Shown piece by piece: positions 42,291-50,104 of a DNA stretch of 62,978 bases; within the stretch, counting starts at the first letter, position 1; the number at the start of each line of letters is the position of its first letter. This DNA is from Bacillota bacterium (lineage in GTDB: Bacteria; Bacillota; Clostridia; Lachnospirales; Lachnospiraceae), in contig JAEZKA010000030.1 in the NCBI GenBank assembly GCA_023436225.1, positions 1-62,978 on the forward strand, written 5' to 3'. A model generated the notes under the pieces. The model was not told where the DNA came from. It saw only the letters and a program-made list of their open reading frames with translations, and did no database searches. Made by a program: the position numbers and the translations under genes.

Positions 42291-42962
42291 ATGAAAAAGG
42301 GTTCTTCGGGTATTATACTTGTTTGTGTTTGTTTTATATTTTCATCTTGTGTAAAGGATACTCAAAATTTTGGATATAAAAAAGAGATACCCATATCAAC
42401 ATTGCAACCAACTGCGTCACCCATGTCTTTTACAACGGAACCTTTACATTCAGGTGAACCTCAAAAAAGCGATTCATATGTTACCGAATCTCCTGTATAC
42501 GAAGATAAATTTGTTAGTGAATCGCCAGATAAAAAGGTTCGTGTTGAATTTTTAGCTAATGCCACTGACGATGGTTCACTTAATTTAGTTGATATTGAAA
42601 GTAACATAAGCTTAATTTCTTATAAATTTCCATCCGATACAAAGTTTTTTCCTGTTTGGAGAGATGACAGCTCTTGCGTTGCTTTAGGTTATAAAAATAA
42701 AACTGAAAGTAGAACTTTTATCTTGATTACAAGTGAAGCTAGTTCTACGACCGGAAAGCAAATAATATCTCACGAATTATCCTATTTTGTGAATTTGCCA
42801 CACCAAGAAGATGCAGACGGACAAATCATTCCATTAAACTTCATAGATAACACCAAGCTTTTACTTTCTGTTAATTGGTTTGATAAAGACGGAAAGCGTA
42901 TCACAAATACAACAGAATGGGATTTCAAGCACGGTACATTTACTAAACTTAAGGAAACTTAG
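42291..42962 (+). CDS. Putative lipoprotein of unknown function
   Basis: A 223-aa secreted protein. A basic start and a hydrophobic segment end in the lipobox IFSSC with the lipidated Cys at about residue 20. A Ser/Thr/Pro-rich linker (about 33-75) leads to a compact domain with a beta-rich pattern reminiscent of WD40/TolB-like blades (VSESPDKKVRVEF, FPVWRDDSSCVALGY), though too short for a full propeller. GGAGGG precedes the ATG. Not recognised as a named family. Confidence 0.75.
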   Translation: MKKGSSGIILVCVCFIFSSCVKDTQNFGYKKEIPISTLQPTASPMSFTTEPLHSGEPQKSDSYVTESPVYEDKFVSESPDKKVRVEFLANATDDGSLNLVDIESNISLISYKFPSDTKFFPVWRDDSSCVALGYKNKTESRTFILITSEASSTTGKQIISHELSYFVNLPHQEDADGQIIPLNFIDNTKLLLSVNWFDKDGKRITNTTEWDFKHGTFTKLKET

Positions 42963-43026
42963 ATATAAGGATATTACAAAGCTAAGTTAGTTTGCTATTT
43001 TTACGTAATGCGATTGCTTTTATATA

Positions 43027-43079
43027 TATAGAGAGAACACTATGAGGTAATAAAGGTTTTCATAGTGTTCTCTCTATAT
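43027..43079. terminator. Bidirectional terminator
   Basis: AGAGAGAACACTATGA pairs perfectly (16 bp) with TCATAGTGTTCTCTCT, between the convergent lipoprotein and fhs genes. Confidence 0.8.
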
Positions 43080-43131
43080 TTATGGTCTTATGTGATAAAT
43101 TTCACTACTATTATTGACTGATATCATCATA

Positions 43132-44802
43132 TTAGAATAAGCCGGTTATCATACCGTTATCATCAACGTCAATGCCCTCTGCAGCCGGTACCTTTGGAAG
43201 ACCGGGCATCGTCATTACCGTACCGGTAATCGCGACAACAAAGCCTGCACCTGCTGATACATAGACTTCACGTATACTAATGGTAAAGCCGGTTGGTCTG
43301 CCAAGCTTAGTGGCATCATCTGAAAGAGAATATTGATTTTTAGCCATACAGATTGGCAATTCTTTATAGCCCAGGCCTTCAATCGTCTTAATGGCACTCT
43401 CGGCTGCAGGTTCATAGATTACATCATCTGCACCATAGATTTCCTTTGCAATGGTCTCTATCTTCTCTTTGATGGATAAGCTAACATCATAAAGTGGCTT
43501 ATAATTACTCTTCTTCGTCTCCATGGTTGCCAGAACCTTCTTCGCCAAGTCAACTCCACCTTCGCCACCCTTCTCCCACACCTCACAAAGAGAGAATTCG
43601 CAGTCTCTATCTTCACAGAAGTTCTTCACGTAAGCAAGCTCTTCCTCGGTATCGGATACAAAACGGTTAAGGCTTACTACGACTGGAACACCGAATTTTT
43701 GGAGATTTTCTATGTGTTTTTCCAGATTGACGATACCCTTCTTCAGTGCCTCCAGATTCTCGGTTCCCAGATCCGTCTTAGCAATACCGCCATTATATTT
43801 TAATGCTCTAATCGTCGCAACCAATACGATTGCATCGGGCTTCAGTTCAGCCATTCGGCATTTGATGTCAAGGAATTTCTCGGCACCCAGATCTGCACCA
43901 AAGCCTGCCTCGGTAACCACTACATCGGCTAATTTCAAGGCTGTCTTGGTTGCCCTGACGCTGTTACAGCCATGAGCAATATTAGCAAAGGGCCCGCCGT
44001 GAATAATCGCCGGCGTATTCTCCAACGTTTGGATCAAATTCGGTTTTAATGCATCCTTGAGTAATGCCGCCATCGCTCCGACTGCGTTCAGCTGCTTTGC
44101 TGTGACCGGCTTACCCTCGTAGGTATACGCTACAACAATACGTCCAAGACGCTCCTTAAGATCATACATGTCACTTGCAAGACAAAGCACCGCCATAATT
44201 TCTGATGCTACGGTAATGATAAAATGATCCTCACGAACAACTCCGTCTGCCTTACGGCCAAGACCTACCACAATATTACGTAACACCCTGTCATTCATAT
44301 CAACACAACGTTTCCATACAATTTGATTCGTATCAATTCCCAGCGTATTTCCCTGCTGAATGTGGTTATCCAGCATAGCAGCAAGAAGATTGTTAGCTGA
44401 TGTGATTGCATGAAAATCTCCGGTAAAATGCAGATTCAAGTCTTCCATCGGTACTACCTGCGCATAACCGCCTCCGGCTGCTCCACCCTTGATGCCAAAA
44501 CAAGGTCCCAGGGACGGCTCACGCAGAGCGATACAGGAACGAACCTTCATCATACCAAGGGCTTGTCCCAATCCAACTGTTGTTGTTGTCTTTCCCTCTC
44601 CGGCTGGAGTAGGATTAATTGCTGTAACCAGTACCAGCTTGCCATCCGGATTATTCTTCACCTTATCCCATAATTCATCGGATAGCTTCGCTTTGTATTT
44701 ACCGTAATATTCCAGATCCTCCTCAGAGATAGCAAGCTTCTCTGCTACCTCTCTGATATGCTTAAGCTTCGCTTCCTGCGCGATTTGAATGTCTGATTTC
44801 AA
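43132..44802 (-). CDS. fhs: Formate-tetrahydrofolate ligase
   Basis: A 556-aa enzyme making 10-formyl-THF from formate, THF and ATP, used for purine synthesis and one-carbon metabolism. The P-loop is TPAGEGKTTTTVGLG (about 57-71), with EPSLGPCFGIKGGAAGGGYAQ and LTGDFHA-like FTGDFHAITSANNLL segments. The start is taken as TTG at 44802, which gives (M)KSDIQIAQEA, the family's normal N-terminus and length, and has AAAGGCAGGG upstream. The ATG at 44850 adds 16 atypical residues and has no ribosome site. Confidence 0.95.
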   Translation of the reverse strand: MKSDIQIAQEAKLKHIREVAEKLAISEEDLEYYGKYKAKLSDELWDKVKNNPDGKLVLVTAINPTPAGEGKTTTTVGLGQALGMMKVRSCIALREPSLGPCFGIKGGAAGGGYAQVVPMEDLNLHFTGDFHAITSANNLLAAMLDNHIQQGNTLGIDTNQIVWKRCVDMNDRVLRNIVVGLGRKADGVVREDHFIITVASEIMAVLCLASDMYDLKERLGRIVVAYTYEGKPVTAKQLNAVGAMAALLKDALKPNLIQTLENTPAIIHGGPFANIAHGCNSVRATKTALKLADVVVTEAGFGADLGAEKFLDIKCRMAELKPDAIVLVATIRALKYNGGIAKTDLGTENLEALKKGIVNLEKHIENLQKFGVPVVVSLNRFVSDTEEELAYVKNFCEDRDCEFSLCEVWEKGGEGGVDLAKKVLATMETKKSNYKPLYDVSLSIKEKIETIAKEIYGADDVIYEPAAESAIKTIEGLGYKELPICMAKNQYSLSDDATKLGRPTGFTISIREVYVSAGAGFVVAITGTVMTMPGLPKVPAAEGIDVDDNGMITGLF

Positions 44803-45044
44803 TCTTATTGCCCTGCCTTTCCCAATTTTTGATTCGATAGGTATTATCATAATTGTAGCATTTATGCCATATTAATCAAGATATCATAATTAATTTTACT
44901 TATTAAATATAATAATAATTCACTCAGTTAGACAAAAATATTGATATTAAGCAAATATGTTATGTATAATATTTCCAAATTAATGTTTCGTAATCGTTTA
45001 CCAAGGCGTACTACAGATTAATTATAAAATAGGAGGATACTTAT

Positions 45045-45659
45045 ATGACTGATTTTGAAAAAATAAAAGTATACTATTCAGTTTTTGACGAACAGCATCG
45101 ATTAGAAAATGCAGAAGGTCGCCTTGAATATGATATTTGCAAAAGTATTATTCTTCGATATATAAACAAATCAGATCGTATCTTAGATTTAGGCGGAGGA
45201 GCTGGTAAGTACTCTATTGAACTTGCGAAGCAAGGTTATAATGTTACACTTGCTGATTTATCGGAACGATTACTTGAACAAGCAAAAGCATATATCGAGG
45301 AAAATAACATTCCCTCCCTCCAAAGTTATGATGCCGTTAATGCTGTTGATTTAAGTCGTTATGATGACAACAGCTTTGATGTTATCATACTATTTGGACC
45401 GTTGTATCATTTGTTAGATAGTAATGAACGGAACAACTGTGTATCAGAATGTTACCGAGTGTTAAAGCCAAATGGGATTATATTTGCGAGCTTTATCCCT
45501 TATTTAACTGGTGCTGTTGGTGTTGTTAGCCGTGCATTCTATTTTCCGCAACAAGTCAACGAGTATAATTTATCTGAAGTATTTGAATCTGGAAGATTTA
45601 ACAATAATGCTAATAATTCAATAAGGAACAGGTGGATAAATGGGTTGATTATAACATGA
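45045..45659 (+). pseudogene. Class I SAM-dependent methyltransferase, C-terminus lost
   Basis: 204 residues of a Methyltransf_11/25-type enzyme. Motif I is LDLGGGAGKYSIELAKQG (about 46-63), then DLSERLLEQA, and motif IV NSFDVIILFGPLYHLL. It ends abruptly after FNNNANNSIRNRW. Normal members run on about 60 residues. In the next frame at about 45616-45690 a WVDYNMIIRRE stretch resembles their final helix, so a deletion with frameshift is likely. GGAGG precedes the ATG, so a truncated protein may be made; the SAM fold is nearly complete. Confidence 0.6.
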
Positions 45660-45956
45660 TTATTAGAAGAGAGATAAATACTAATGCAAGATAAATTGCT
45701 ACGAATATTTAGAAATTGCGAATTTCAAAGGAGGGAAAATTACATCCCTCCTTTAAGCATATCCATATACCAATATTATTATCGAACAGAGCTTAATAAT
45801 TTAACAATCTTCCATTTAGTAGAGAAAGACTATTGTCTATCGCCGTCGAATAAGAAAAAATAAAAAGTTCTTGCGTTTACAAAGGGGTAAAGTTATACTA
45901 ATAATAATTTACTTACCAAATGATACTTTTTTACAGAAATAGAAAGGATGTTCCTT
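45660..45956. other. Intergenic with hairpin and phosphatase promoter
   Basis: After the methyltransferase remnant there is an AAAGGAGGGA/TCCCTCCTTT hairpin (45727-45754), probably a terminator. The promoter of the next gene is TTGCGT (45871-45876), 17 bp, TATACT (45894-45899). Confidence 0.65.
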
Positions 45957-46601
45957 ATGAGATATAATACCGTGATTTTTGATTTGGACGGAACCTTATT
46001 GAATACTTTAGACGATTTACGGGATAGCCTGAACGATGTGTTGACTTCAAAGGGTTATACTCCTAAGAGTCTGGAGGAGGTTAGGCGCTTCGTTGGAAAT
46101 GGAGTTAAAAATCTCATACGTAGGTCCATACCCGAGGAATGCAATGACGAGGTTGTTTTCGATGTAATGGAGGAATTCAAAGAAAACTACAGGCATAATA
46201 TGCAGAATAAGACAAGACCCTATAATGGTATTATGGAGCTTCTGCTAGACTTATACCGCTATAATTATAAGATAGCGATTGTATCAAATAAATACGATGC
46301 TGCTGTTAAGGAATTAGCAAGAACTTATTTCGGTAACCTGATTCAGGTTGCAATCGGTGAGACCGCCGAGATTAAAAGAAAGCCTGCTCCCGACAGCATC
46401 TATACTGCCGTGCAGGAGTTAGGCTCTGATTTAAGCTCAACCATCCTTGTTGGCGATTCCGAAACTGATGTTCGAACAGCAAAGAATGCTGGTATTCCCT
46501 GTATCGGTGTAACCTGGGGTTTTCGATGCCGTGAGGTACTCCGGAGCGAGGGTGCTGATTATCTGATTGATACCCCCAAGGAATTGTTAACAATCATCTA
46601 G
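45957..46601 (+). CDS. HAD-superfamily hydrolase, phosphoglycolate-phosphatase type
   Basis: A 214-aa phosphatase. HAD motif I is VIFDLDGTLLNT (about 6-17) with the nucleophile Asp, motif II is IAIVSNK (about 104-110), motif III the Lys in EIKRKPAPDSI (about 139-149) and motif IV LVGDSETDVRTAKNAG (about 164-179). The helical cap after motif I is of the Gph/PpaX type. It could act on phosphoglycolate, pyrophosphate or other small phosphates. The ATG at 45957 is preferred to one at 45948 that abuts the AAAGG site. Confidence 0.9.
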   Translation: MRYNTVIFDLDGTLLNTLDDLRDSLNDVLTSKGYTPKSLEEVRRFVGNGVKNLIRRSIPEECNDEVVFDVMEEFKENYRHNMQNKTRPYNGIMELLLDLYRYNYKIAIVSNKYDAAVKELARTYFGNLIQVAIGETAEIKRKPAPDSIYTAVQELGSDLSSTILVGDSETDVRTAKNAGIPCIGVTWGFRCREVLRSEGADYLIDTPKELLTII

Positions 46602-46791
46602 GTAATAATTATAACGATAGAAACCATTCGAAGCAAACTTACTATTGTCAGGAGCCGGAAAACACACTTCGCGAGTTTCTCCGGTTATCGCGGGCTTGCT
46701 CTTATCACTTCAAATAAACTTGAATGATACTTCATTTCGCCTACGCCTAAACAAGCTGAATTGATAATTCAAATCACTTGTCATGAATAAG
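46602..46791. other. Intergenic after the HAD gene
   Basis: No gene. It contains GAAAACACACTTCGCGAG (about 46659-46676), which resembles GAAAACACAATTCGCGAA at about 56577-56594, suggesting another short dispersed sequence. Confidence 0.4.
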
Positions 46792-46899
46792 AATAAAGAT
46801 GACCTAACATCAATTATGTACTACCCCCCCAAAAGTTAGACCTAAAAATCTAACGATTGGAGGACAGTACATTAACGATGCAAGGCCATCTTTTTTATT
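46792..46899. mobile_element. Long hairpin with a core resembling fused IS3-family ends
   Basis: The whole stretch folds back on itself. The outer arm AATAAAGATGACC pairs with GGCCATCTTTTTTATT. The core (46817-46871) has TGTACT followed by a C-run, AAAAGTTAGA, a short loop, TCTAAC, GGAGGACAGTACA. TGTACT, C-run and AAAAGTTAGA is the pattern of IS3/IS150-type terminal inverted repeats. No transposase lies between, so this looks like a MITE-like or collapsed remnant. It may also serve as a terminator. Confidence 0.6.
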
Positions 46900-46984
46900 A
46901 TATATATCCTTATTAAATCTGTCATGCAGCCAAGAATCCGGAAAAACAAGGAATGAGCGATACGCGTTTCAAAAATCCTTATTA

Positions 46985-48025
46985 TTAAACTATAACAGCT
47001 CCCTCAATGATAGCAAAGGCCTTGTTCTCACAATCGATCTCTGCCAATGCTCCATATGGCAGACATATCTTAGGCTCCGTGTGACCAAAGTTCATATTCA
47101 CTAATACCGGAAGATCTCCTCTGTGAAACTCGGCTAATACTTTCTTAATTATCGCATTATACTCTTCATAGTACGCCTCGTCCTGAGGCTTAGCGAAGAT
47201 GATACCCCGCAGCCTCTCCAGAATACCATTGATCCCATAGATTCGCAGAGCAAGCTCCACATACCATAACGGAGGCTTTTCTTCAGAGGTCTCTAAGAAA
47301 AGGATGGCATGATTGAAGGAGGATAGCTCGGGAAACAGCTCCGTTCCACGAAGCATATCAAAAATTTCGATACAACCTCCGATCAGTCTCCCCTGTACCG
47401 TACCTCTACCCTGAAGTAACTCATAACCCTGATTCGGCCTCTTCTTTCTAGCTATATCCTTATTCTCTATCAGCCAAGGTAAGTGCTCGCTGGTCCATTC
47501 CTTCGCCGGAGGAATGATACCTACCGGATCCTCAGAGAATAAGGTCTTTTTGATGTACTCCACGGTATAATCATCCATGGCAACATTCTCTGCAAAATCC
47601 ACCAGTAAGGTAGGTCCATAGATGCTGGAAATTCCCGCCTTATAGCATATCATATGAGTAACGGTAGAATCGGAATAACCCATAAAAATCTTTGGATTAT
47701 TACGTATCACCTCAAAATCGATATATGGAAGCATTCGAATACTGTCTATTCCGCCAATACAAGCGATGATTGCTTTAATCTCGGGATCCGCAAAGGCATT
47801 CATAAGGTCTTTTGCTCTCTTCTCCGGATGCTCATATATATAGTCCGTTCCCTTTAAGGTATGCTCCATTTCTACAACATTAAGGCCGAATACTTTCTCT
47901 ATTCGTTCCTTGCCCTGTTGATAGCGCCATGAAATATTAGTATCTCCGGCTCCTCCCCAGGATAAGCTGACTGTTGCTACCTTATCCCCCTTCTTTAGTC
48001 TCTGAGGTTTCAGTAATTCCTTCAT
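46985..48025 (-). CDS. S66-family peptidase (LD-carboxypeptidase/MccF-like)
   Basis: A 346-aa serine peptidase of family S66. The nucleophile Ser is in IFMGYSDSTVTH (about residue 118), with the Glu in LFLETSEEK (near 248) and the His in MNFGHTEPK (near 318), so the triad is complete. The family includes LD-carboxypeptidases acting on muropeptides and MccF enzymes that inactivate microcin-C-like aminoacyl nucleotides. No signal peptide, so it works in the cytoplasm. Two ATP-grasp ligase genes lie upstream in the same direction, 158 bp away. Confidence 0.9.
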   Translation of the reverse strand: MKELLKPQRLKKGDKVATVSLSWGGAGDTNISWRYQQGKERIEKVFGLNVVEMEHTLKGTDYIYEHPEKRAKDLMNAFADPEIKAIIACIGGIDSIRMLPYIDFEVIRNNPKIFMGYSDSTVTHMICYKAGISSIYGPTLLVDFAENVAMDDYTVEYIKKTLFSEDPVGIIPPAKEWTSEHLPWLIENKDIARKKRPNQGYELLQGRGTVQGRLIGGCIEIFDMLRGTELFPELSSFNHAILFLETSEEKPPLWYVELALRIYGINGILERLRGIIFAKPQDEAYYEEYNAIIKKVLAEFHRGDLPVLVNMNFGHTEPKICLPYGALAEIDCENKAFAIIEGAVIV

Positions 48026-48182
48026 CTTAACACCTCACCCTTCTATAATCTAAGATTTTTGTCCAAAGTGCCAATATGTGTTACTACCCTTTGTATCAGT
48101 TTATACAAAGTTTGTCCTTTCCATTTTAAAGACTGCAGATAAACCAATTCAAATTATGAAGTAATTTTCATTTATCGCATCA

Positions 48183-49052
48183 TTATATTAGCTTCCCTCT
48201 AATAAAAGACAGATATTTCTCTACAATATTAATATCCGAGCAATGATATAGCATTCGTGACCCCACCACATCCTCTATCTCATTGAAGATCAGTTCCCCT
48301 TCGTCTCCAATGATAAAGTCTATCCCTACAAGTCCAAAATTAAATTGACCAATAATGCGGTCGATTATCTCTATTTCAGAATCAGATAATCGATAAAGGG
48401 AAACCTCTCCCCCAAGGCTAAAGTTAGACTTGAAGCCATCCTTCGCTGTGCGAAGCACTGCTGCAATTATTTCGGTTCCGATCACATATACCCTTAAATC
48501 CTGATGCCTCGTACCGGTCAAGGGCTGGACCACAACATCACTTCCAGCCAGCTTCTCAATCAGGGAAGGATATTCCATCGCTTCCTCTTCCTGATTACCA
48601 TGAAGCAGAAATACCTGACTTCCTCCGTGTCCGGCGACTGCTTTGATTACAGTTGGGGTCTTGGCTTGATGAAACACCTCTTCTACCTGAGCATTTCGAT
48701 AAAAGCTGGTGTCCACCATCCTAATTCCGGTAGCTGCCAAGTATTGATAGGTTCTGGCTTTATCATTACAAATCTCAGCTACAAATGAGTTATTAAAGAC
48801 CGGTATCCCCATATACTCCAGTTGTCGATTGAGTAATGGATGAATAGCACGACAGATAGCAAAATCGGGCAATGCAATCTCTTCCTTTTGATAGGTAAGA
48901 AACCATCGCCCCTCCCTTACTCCGAATTCCATCTCCTCAATCAATAGAAGTTTAAAGTCGATTCCCTGCTTTGCTCCTTCTTCGAGATAGAAACGGATAT
49001 ATTGTTGATTATAGATGGCGTTTTCACGATGATAAATGATCCAAGCAACCAT
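48183..49052 (-). CDS. ATP-grasp ligase, RimK/LysX-like (second of pair)
   Basis: A 289-aa ATP-grasp protein. The N-terminal domain is followed by the ATP-grasp core: ICNDKARTYQYLAATGI (about 93-109), the lysine strand TPTVIKAVAGHGGSQVFLL (about 132-150), DLRVYVIGTEIIAAVLR (about 196-212), then SLGG and the metal-binding VGIDFIIGDEGELIFNEIED (about 247-266). Such enzymes join an amino acid to a carboxylate through an acyl phosphate. AAGGAG sets the start at 49052, which overlaps the preceding ligase gene by 29 bp, so they are coupled. Confidence 0.87.
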   Translation of the reverse strand: MVAWIIYHRENAIYNQQYIRFYLEEGAKQGIDFKLLLIEEMEFGVREGRWFLTYQKEEIALPDFAICRAIHPLLNRQLEYMGIPVFNNSFVAEICNDKARTYQYLAATGIRMVDTSFYRNAQVEEVFHQAKTPTVIKAVAGHGGSQVFLLHGNQEEEAMEYPSLIEKLAGSDVVVQPLTGTRHQDLRVYVIGTEIIAAVLRTAKDGFKSNFSLGGEVSLYRLSDSEIEIIDRIIGQFNFGLVGIDFIIGDEGELIFNEIEDVVGSRMLYHCSDINIVEKYLSFIRGKLI

Positions 49053-49926
49053 TTCTTTCACACTCCTTATTACGGATATGTTCCATAATTGCATCCGCTG
49101 CATTTACACCGGTGCAATCATATATATTCTTAAAATGTGCATTCGAATTTACTTCACAGACGATGGGTTCCTCCCCTTCGCCGTAAAGTAAATCAACTCC
49201 TGCAAAATCCAAACCGATTATCTCGCAGCATCGAATTGCTAGTTCCTTCTGCTTCACGGTTGATTCATAGGGCATCATCTTTCCTCCAATCGTGAGATTG
49301 GCACGAAAATCTCCATTCTCCGAATAGCGGTACATACTTGCAATCACTTTACCACCTACCACCTGAAGTCGAATATCCCTTCCAAAGCTTGTACTTAGGA
49401 ATTCCTGAAATAGCACTGGCTTTGCTCCTATTACCCGCATTCTCTCTCTGGTCTCCTCCAGAGTATGAACCAGATAGACCTGTTGGCCAAAGGAACCAAA
49501 GCATTCCTTAATCACCATAGGAAATCCCAGTCGCTTCACAATCTCCTCGAGGAAATCATAATTGGTATATCCGATGTTAGCAAAGGTCATCGGAGCAATA
49601 ATCGTTCTAGGCATTGGAATATCCTGTTTCATCAGAGTAAGATGGGTTAATGCCTTATCATCGCAGATTTCGATTGCTCTGGAACAATTATATACTGGAT
49701 AACCCAACCGCTCCAGATAAGCGGCAAGCTTGACATCCTTGTCCCAGAAGAGTATAAAATCTGCCAGCTGCTCACCGGATGGAGCAGAGATATCAATAAG
49801 AAGCTGCGCATTGGTGCGAAGTACCATCTCTATGCCATACTTATCAGCCGACTTAAGCAGCCAATTATGAATCTCATTAAATTTATTCGAATGAAGAAAT
49901 TCATTAACTACTAATAATCCCTTCAA
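49024..49926 (-). CDS. ATP-grasp ligase, RimK/LysX-like (first of pair)
   Basis: About 300 aa. The start is TTG at 49926, preceded by GGAAGG and giving the usual short KGLLVVNEFLHSNKF beginning; a GTG at 49989 would add 21 residues. The core has ICDDKALTHLTLMKQDIPMP, the lysine strand FPMVIKECFGSFGQQVYLV, DIRLQVVGGKVIASMYR, and the metal site AGVDLLYGEGEEPIVCEVNSN. It is about 25 percent like its neighbour by eye, so an old duplication. Substrate unknown; RimK relatives glutamylate proteins or small molecules, and related enzymes cyclise graspetides. Confidence 0.87.
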   Translation of the reverse strand: MKGLLVVNEFLHSNKFNEIHNWLLKSADKYGIEMVLRTNAQLLIDISAPSGEQLADFILFWDKDVKLAAYLERLGYPVYNCSRAIEICDDKALTHLTLMKQDIPMPRTIIAPMTFANIGYTNYDFLEEIVKRLGFPMVIKECFGSFGQQVYLVHTLEETRERMRVIGAKPVLFQEFLSTSFGRDIRLQVVGGKVIASMYRYSENGDFRANLTIGGKMMPYESTVKQKELAIRCCEIIGLDFAGVDLLYGEGEEPIVCEVNSNAHFKNIYDCTGVNAADAIMEHIRNKECERNGCLDHLSS

Positions 49927-50104
49927 AACAATCCCAACCTTCCAATATATATTCACTAAGTAATTGTATCCTCTATCCTGTACAACCACTGATCTACTTT
50001 ATTCATGACACTAGAAGGTCGCGAGGCGAACTTTTCCGGTTATCTGCCTATTTCAGACAACCACCATAGGCTACTCAGGTAAATGAAAAGTACAATTATG
50101 TTGC

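Noticed and set aside
48026..50104. Graspetide precursor peptide near the ATP-grasp genes
   Set aside because: Spacers at 48026-48182 and 49927-50104 hold no small ORF with a ribosome site and acidic/Thr/Ser-rich core.
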